A stretch of DNA of 8,294 nucleotides from Pseudomonadota bacterium (lineage in GTDB: Bacteria > Pseudomonadota > Alphaproteobacteria > Rhizobiales > Kaistiaceae). A program made the position numbers and the translations under genes. The notes beneath the pieces are model-generated. The model was not told the DNA's origin. It saw nothing but the letters and a program-made list of their open reading frames with translations, and made no database searches. Of the stretch, positions 5,423-8,294 are shown one piece after another; position 1 is the first letter of the stretch; every line of letters begins with the position of its first letter. Location of the stretch: NCBI GenBank assembly GCA_023433185.1, contig JAEZEN010000066.1, positions 1-8,294 of the forward strand, written 5' to 3'.

Positions 5423-5722
5423 ATGCGCGTTGCGTTCGTGATGAAGCTCAAGCCGGGCTGCGAGGCGATCTACAAGCAGAAGCACGACGAGATCTGGCCG
5501 GAACTGGTCGACCTGCTGCGCAGCCAGGGGGTCCGCAACTACAGCATCTTCCGCCACGGCCTCACGCTCTTCGCCTATCTCGAGCGCGACGCGCCGCCGT
5601 CGGAGGGGCCGCACGACCCCATCATCCTCCGCTGGTGGGCGATGATGGAGCCCTACATGGAATACAATCCGGACGGGACGCCCTGGACCGAGACCATCGA
5701 GGAAGCCTTCCACATGGATTGA
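5423..5722 (+). CDS. L-rhamnose mutarotase family protein
   Basis: A 99-residue protein, close to the ~104 residues of E. coli RhaM. ATG 5423 is fixed by a very strong GGAGGAGGAG just upstream. Family hallmarks are MRVAFVMKLKPG at the start, then YKQKHDEIWPEL (17-28) with H21 at the catalytic-histidine position, NYSIFRHGLTLFAYLE (35-50), the WWAMMEPYME block and NPDGTPW, and the C-terminal AFHMD. The fold is a dimeric ferredoxin-like alpha/beta barrel. These enzymes interconvert alpha and beta anomers of L-rhamnose; relatives in oxidative pathways act on L-fucose or other 6-deoxysugars and supply the anomer used by the dehydrogenase. The next gene, an L-fucose-type dehydrogenase, makes L-fucose or a related sugar at least as likely as L-rhamnose. 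No rhamnose isomerase or kinase is present in the window. Confidence 0.92.
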   Translation: MRVAFVMKLKPGCEAIYKQKHDEIWPELVDLLRSQGVRNYSIFRHGLTLFAYLERDAPPSEGPHDPIILRWWAMMEPYMEYNPDGTPWTETIEEAFHMD

Positions 5723-5774
5723 GCCGCCCGGCACGACGGGTGGCCGGAAGAGCGCCCGCAAGACACGCGGCGCT
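5723..5774. repeat. Two tandem hairpins between the mutarotase and aldo/keto reductase genes
   Basis: The first begins right after the TGA: GCCGCCCG (5723-5730) pairs with CGGGTGGC (5737-5744), 8 bp with one G.T pair and a 6-nt loop. The second pairs AGCGCCCGC (5751-5759) with GCGGCGCT (5767-5774), 8 bp with one bulged C and a 7-nt loop. Neither is followed by a T-run. They may adjust mRNA stability or relative expression within the operon; this is inference. Confidence 0.4.
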
Positions 5775-5802
5775 TCAAGAACCGGGAACGAGGAAACACG
5801 GA

Positions 5803-6822
5803 ATGGACCCCTTCAAGCGCCGCAAGCTCGGCACGTCCCATCTCGAGGTGCCGCAGCTGGGCTTCGGCGGCGCGCCGCTCGGCGAGCTCTACGTCAGGAT
5901 CAGCGAGGCCGAATCGATGGCCACCATGGATGCCGCCTGGGACGGCGGCATCCGCTACTTCGATACCGCGCCGTGGTACGGCCGCGGCCTCAGCGAGCAT
6001 CGCATGGGGCAGGCCCTCTACGACAAGCCGCGCGGCGACTTCCTGGTCTCGACCAAGGTCGGCCGCATCCTCCATGCGCCGGTGCCCGCGACGTGGCGGC
6101 CGACCGACTGGGCCGGCGGCCTGCCCTTCGCGCTCCGCTTCGACTACGGCTACGACGCCGTGATGCGCAGCTTCGAGGACAGCCTCCAGCGCATGCGGCT
6201 GACCAGCCTCGACATCCTCGTCATCCACGACCTCGACTTCATGTACCACCGGACCGAGCCGCTGGTGACCGCCCACCTCACGCAGCTCGCGACCGGCGGC
6301 TACCGGGCGCTCGCCGAACTCAAGGCGGCGGGGCTGGTCGGCGCGATCGGCGCCGGGATCAACGAGACCGGGATGATCCCGCGCTTCCTCGACCTGGTCG
6401 ATCTCGACTTCTTCCTTCTCGCCATGCGCTACACCCTCGGCGAGCAGACGGCGCTCGAGACCGAGATCCCGCGCGCCTCGAAGAAGGGCATCGGCTTCAT
6501 CATCGGCGGCGTGTTCAGTTCGGGCCTCTACGCCACCGGCCCGGTGCCCGGCGCCAAGTTCAACTATCGGGACGCCAGTCCGGCGGAACTCGACAGGGCC
6601 GGCAGGATCAAGGCGATCTGCGAGCGCCACGGCGTGCCGCTGCCGGCCGCCGCGCTTCAGTTTCCGCTGCATCACCCCAACGTCGTCTCGGTGATCCCCG
6701 GCGGATTCAGGCCGGAGCATGTCACCGCCAACATCGAGGCGATGCGGCACCCCATCCCCGAAGCATTGTGGGCCGAGCTCAAGCACGAGAAGCTCATCCG
6801 CCCCGACGCGCCGACAGCGTAG
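5803..6822 (+). CDS. Aldo/keto reductase, D-threo-aldose / L-fucose 1-dehydrogenase type
   Basis: A 339-residue (alpha/beta)8 barrel oxidoreductase starting at ATG 5803 with GAGGA 8 nt upstream. The aldo/keto reductase tetrad is D54 and Y59 in FDTAPWYGRGLSEHRMG (53-69), K85 in STKVGR (83-88) and H142 in VIHDLD (140-145). The opening KRRKLGTSHLEVPQLGFGGA, the long insertion with PFALRFDYGYDAVMRS (108-123) and SLQRMRL (127-133) are typical of the D-threo-aldose 1-dehydrogenase (EC 1.1.1.122) / L-fucose dehydrogenase and pyridoxal 4-dehydrogenase subgroup. The C-terminal cofactor region includes VVSVIPGGFRPEHVTANIEA (295-314), where NAD(P) is held. Such enzymes oxidise the C1 hydroxyl of L-fucose and related aldoses to the lactone. 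The upstream mutarotase gene supports a sugar 1-dehydrogenase role. Lactonase and dehydratase genes for the next steps are not in the window. Exact sugar and cofactor preference cannot be decided from sequence. Confidence 0.9.
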   Translation: MDPFKRRKLGTSHLEVPQLGFGGAPLGELYVRISEAESMATMDAAWDGGIRYFDTAPWYGRGLSEHRMGQALYDKPRGDFLVSTKVGRILHAPVPATWRPTDWAGGLPFALRFDYGYDAVMRSFEDSLQRMRLTSLDILVIHDLDFMYHRTEPLVTAHLTQLATGGYRALAELKAAGLVGAIGAGINETGMIPRFLDLVDLDFFLLAMRYTLGEQTALETEIPRASKKGIGFIIGGVFSSGLYATGPVPGAKFNYRDASPAELDRAGRIKAICERHGVPLPAAALQFPLHHPNVVSVIPGGFRPEHVTANIEAMRHPIPEALWAELKHEKLIRPDAPTA

Positions 6823-6829
6823 CGGCGGC

Positions 6830-7453
6830 ATGGACGCGCCCGCGGAAGACGGCGAGGCCGACGGCTACTGGAGCCGTCGCGCCGATTCGCTCTACCTCCA
6901 GTACGTCTATTTTCTCGCCCGCGTCGTCGGCCGCGACGCCCGGAGCGTCATCGATGTCGGCTCCAACGGCTGCCCCTATCTCGACTGGCTCGACTGGATC
7001 CCGCGCAAGGTCTCCGTCGACCTCCACCGGCCTCATGCCGGCCCGGGGATCGAGGCCATGACGGGCGACTTCCTCGCGCTCGACGTCGGCAACGACTTCG
7101 ATCTCGGCCTCTGCCTGCAGGTTCTGGAACACATCCCGGACGTCGGGGCGTTCGCGCGGAAGCTGCTCGCGACGACGCCCCACCTCATCGTCTCCGTGCC
7201 CTATCGCTGGGAGAAGGGTCCCGACGATCACGTCCACGATCCGGTGGACGCGGCCAAGCTCGCAAGCTGGTTCGGGCGGAAGCCGAACTACCGCATCATC
7301 GTCCGCGAGCCGTTCTTCCGGCGGCGACGGATGATCGCCTATTTCGACCGCGAGAACCCCGGCCGGCGCATCGGCAAGGCCGAGGTCCTGGCGCGGCGGC
7401 CGTCGCCCCTGGTCGCATTCCGCCCTGCCGGTTCGCCCGTCAGCGACCGATAA
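6830..7453 (+). CDS. Class I SAM-dependent methyltransferase (small)
   Basis: A 207-residue protein whose ATG 6830 lies 7 nt after the reductase stop, so the two genes are probably co-transcribed; the AGCGGCGGC before it is a weak ribosome binding site. The Rossmann-type methyltransferase core shows motif I SVIDVGSNGCPYLDWL (39-54; D42, G44), the acidic end of strand 2 in VSVDLHRP (61-68; D64), GDFLAL (79-84), motif IV/post with FDLGLCLQVLEHIPD (90-104) and LIVSVPYRW (119-127) with DDHVHDP (132-138). LEHIP and VSVPY are common in Methyltransf_11/23-type enzymes acting on small molecules or glycans. The C-terminal part (about 150-207) is Arg-rich and lacks a recognised acceptor domain. The substrate is unknown; its position suggests a sugar-linked role, but it may simply be the last gene of the transcript. 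Its 3' end overlaps dsbB by 14 bp in convergent orientation. Confidence 0.85.
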   Translation: MDAPAEDGEADGYWSRRADSLYLQYVYFLARVVGRDARSVIDVGSNGCPYLDWLDWIPRKVSVDLHRPHAGPGIEAMTGDFLALDVGNDFDLGLCLQVLEHIPDVGAFARKLLATTPHLIVSVPYRWEKGPDDHVHDPVDAAKLASWFGRKPNYRIIVREPFFRRRRMIAYFDRENPGRRIGKAEVLARRPSPLVAFRPAGSPVSDR

Positions 7454-8021
7454 GTCCACCGCGGCCGGTCGCCCAGCTCTCGCCGCTGCCCGTGCGGGGT
7501 CGCCCGTCGTCGCGATCCTTGAGCGGCCTGAACGCCCCCCAGAAGGCGACGGCGACGAGAAACAGCGAGATCAGGACGTTCCAGCCGGCGAAGGAGAGGA
7601 AGAGGAAGCGCCACTGGACCTCGGTGCAGGAGACGACCCGGACCGTCTCGAGTTCGGCAAGGATGTCCGTGGTGTCGGTCACGGCGCCGCCGCCGGCCGG
7701 GGCGCAATCGGCGGGGCCGGCCCACCAGCCCCATTCGGCGCCGGCATGATAGGCGCCCAGATAGGTGCCGTAGGCGAACACCAGGCCGGCGACCATGAGG
7801 AACGTGCGGGGCACGGTCGGCTTGGCGCCGGACGCTGCGGCGAGCGCCGCGATGAGCGCGAGGGGCACGCCGACATAGTAGGGCATGCGCTGCTCGAGGC
7901 AGAGCGGACACGGCTGGTAGCCGCCGATCAGCTGGAAGGCCCACGCGCCGAGGATCGTGGCAAGGCCCACGACGACTATGATTGCTGGCGCCTGCATCTC
8001 GTGGCGGCGGGCTGGTGGCAT
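7440..8021 (-). CDS. dsbB: Disulfide bond formation protein B (DsbB)
   Basis: DsbB is an inner-membrane quinone reductase that reoxidises periplasmic DsbA. From ATG 8021 (GGGAG 10 nt upstream) the protein is 193 residues; ATG 7997 (185 residues, no clear ribosome binding site) is the alternative, and the longer open frame up to 8132 adds only Arg/Ser/Pro-rich sequence. Four membrane helices are evident near residues 11-31, 47-63, 70-91 and 142-162. The first periplasmic loop carries CPLC (38-41) in the sequence GGYQPCPLCLEQRMPYY, matching the family's CxxC pair. The second loop has C106 and C132 (VVSCTEVQWRF), the pair that reacts with DsbA. The layout and WRFLFLSFAGWNVLISL at helix 4 are typical of alphaproteobacterial DsbB. 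The cytoplasmic tail is polar with basic residues. No dsbA lies nearby. Confidence 0.93.
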   Translation of the reverse strand: MPPARRHEMQAPAIIVVVGLATILGAWAFQLIGGYQPCPLCLEQRMPYYVGVPLALIAALAAASGAKPTVPRTFLMVAGLVFAYGTYLGAYHAGAEWGWWAGPADCAPAGGGAVTDTTDILAELETVRVVSCTEVQWRFLFLSFAGWNVLISLFLVAVAFWGAFRPLKDRDDGRPRTGSGESWATGRGGLIGR

Positions 8022-8199
8022 GGGCGGCACGCTCCCGGGAACACTGGCTCGGGTCGGGGAGTGGCACGAGGATCGTGGTGAAAGCAAGCCCTCGCGTCGG
8101 ACGCAGCGTCGCGTTCCCGGATCGGCGCGCACCGCGCCGGCCGCGAGGTCCGCCGCCGTCGGACGCCGCAGGACAGGCGCCCGAGCGGATGTGCGACCG
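8022..8199. other. Leader region upstream of dsbB
   Basis: This GC-rich stretch of about 180 bp separates dsbB from the frame at the right edge. Apart from a small CACGA-GGA-TCGTG hairpin (8066-8078) I see no clear promoter hexamers, RNA motif or gene. Longer open frames here have the Arg/Pro-rich composition of chance frames in GC-rich DNA. Confidence 0.3.
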
Positions 8200-8294
8200 C
8201 TAGCGCCCCGCCCGCCCGGCGATCCGGTCCATCGCCCGGGTCGTCAGGAGGCGCTTGAGGAGGGCGGCGACCCGGGTTGGCGTCGTCACCCGGT
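8200..8294 (-). CDS. Possible 3' end of a gene entering from the right edge
   Basis: A minus-strand frame is open from the window edge to a TAG at 8202-8200, giving about 30 codons ending in LLKRLLTTRAMDRIAGRAGR. The content is basic and could form an amphipathic helix, but I recognise no family, and a chance frame this long is common at this GC. If real, the gene would lie upstream of dsbB on the same strand with a gap of about 180 nt. Confidence 0.25.
   Translation of the reverse strand, partial: RVTTPTRVAALLKRLLTTRAMDRIAGRAGR

Noticed and set aside
4427..5761. Large minus-strand open frame opposite the CitE-like and mutarotase genes
   Set aside because: Its composition is Ala/Arg/Ser-rich with no motif, and both plus-strand genes beneath it are well-recognised families.
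4519..5802. Upstream in-frame extension of the aldo/keto reductase through the lyase and mutarotase genes
   Set aside because: The extension is Arg/Ser/Pro-rich frame noise. The ATG at 5803 has a proper ribosome binding site and begins the family's conserved N-terminus.
5653..6831. Minus-strand open frame of about 390 codons opposite the aldo/keto reductase
   Set aside because: It is a shadow of a strongly conserved gene; its product has no domain character.

Overview
The window looks like chromosomal DNA from an alphaproteobacterium, most likely of the Rhizobiales/Hyphomicrobiales. It has high GC, strong GC bias at third codon positions, GGAGG-like ribosome binding sites, and gene families common in that group: a gamma-glutamylpolyamine-type glutamine synthetase paired with an N-formylglutamate amidohydrolase, a SIS-domain RpiR regulator, an L-fucose-type aldo/keto reductase and DsbB. 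No rRNA, tRNA, CRISPR array or insertion sequence is visible. The taxonomic call is inference from gene content and composition.

Region 1 (1-554, minus strand) is a compact, lower-GC two-gene module. A 130-residue protein starting at GTG 498 has an N-terminal DUF7662-like domain and a C-terminal tail that resembles the toxin-binding tail of antitoxins. Its TGA stop overlaps (ATGA) the start of a second gene that runs off the window edge and begins like a PIN-domain (VapC-type) ribonuclease toxin. A consensus -35 (TTGACA) overlaps the stop codon of the neighbouring glutamine synthetase gene, and a perfect 16-bp palindrome fills most of the promoter spacer. Together this reads as an autoregulated toxin-antitoxin operon with an unusual antitoxin. 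It is the most interesting item in the window.

Region 2 (551-3714) is a divergent nitrogen-metabolism locus. A minus-strand pair encodes an N-formylglutamate amidohydrolase family protein followed by a glutamine-synthetase-like gamma-glutamyl ligase; the two genes overlap by 31 nt and a 10-bp perfect hairpin lies just before the ligase start. A MurR/RpiR-type regulator is read the other way. The 117-bp intergenic region holds a 7-bp inverted repeat centred almost midway between the two start codons, a good operator candidate.

Region 3 (3715-7453, plus strand) starts with an unassigned multi-pass membrane protein. It continues with a run of same-strand genes: a CitE-like HpcH/HpaI aldolase/lyase, an L-rhamnose-mutarotase-family protein, an aldo/keto reductase of the D-threo-aldose/L-fucose 1-dehydrogenase type, and a small SAM-dependent methyltransferase. 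The mutarotase and dehydrogenase together suggest the first steps of oxidative deoxysugar (L-fucose-like) catabolism; lactonase, dehydratase and transporter genes are not in the window.

Region 4 (7440-8294, minus strand) holds dsbB, encoding the inner-membrane disulfide-generating quinone reductase. It is convergent with the methyltransferase gene and overlaps it by 14 bp. A short open frame at the right edge may be the 3' end of another gene.
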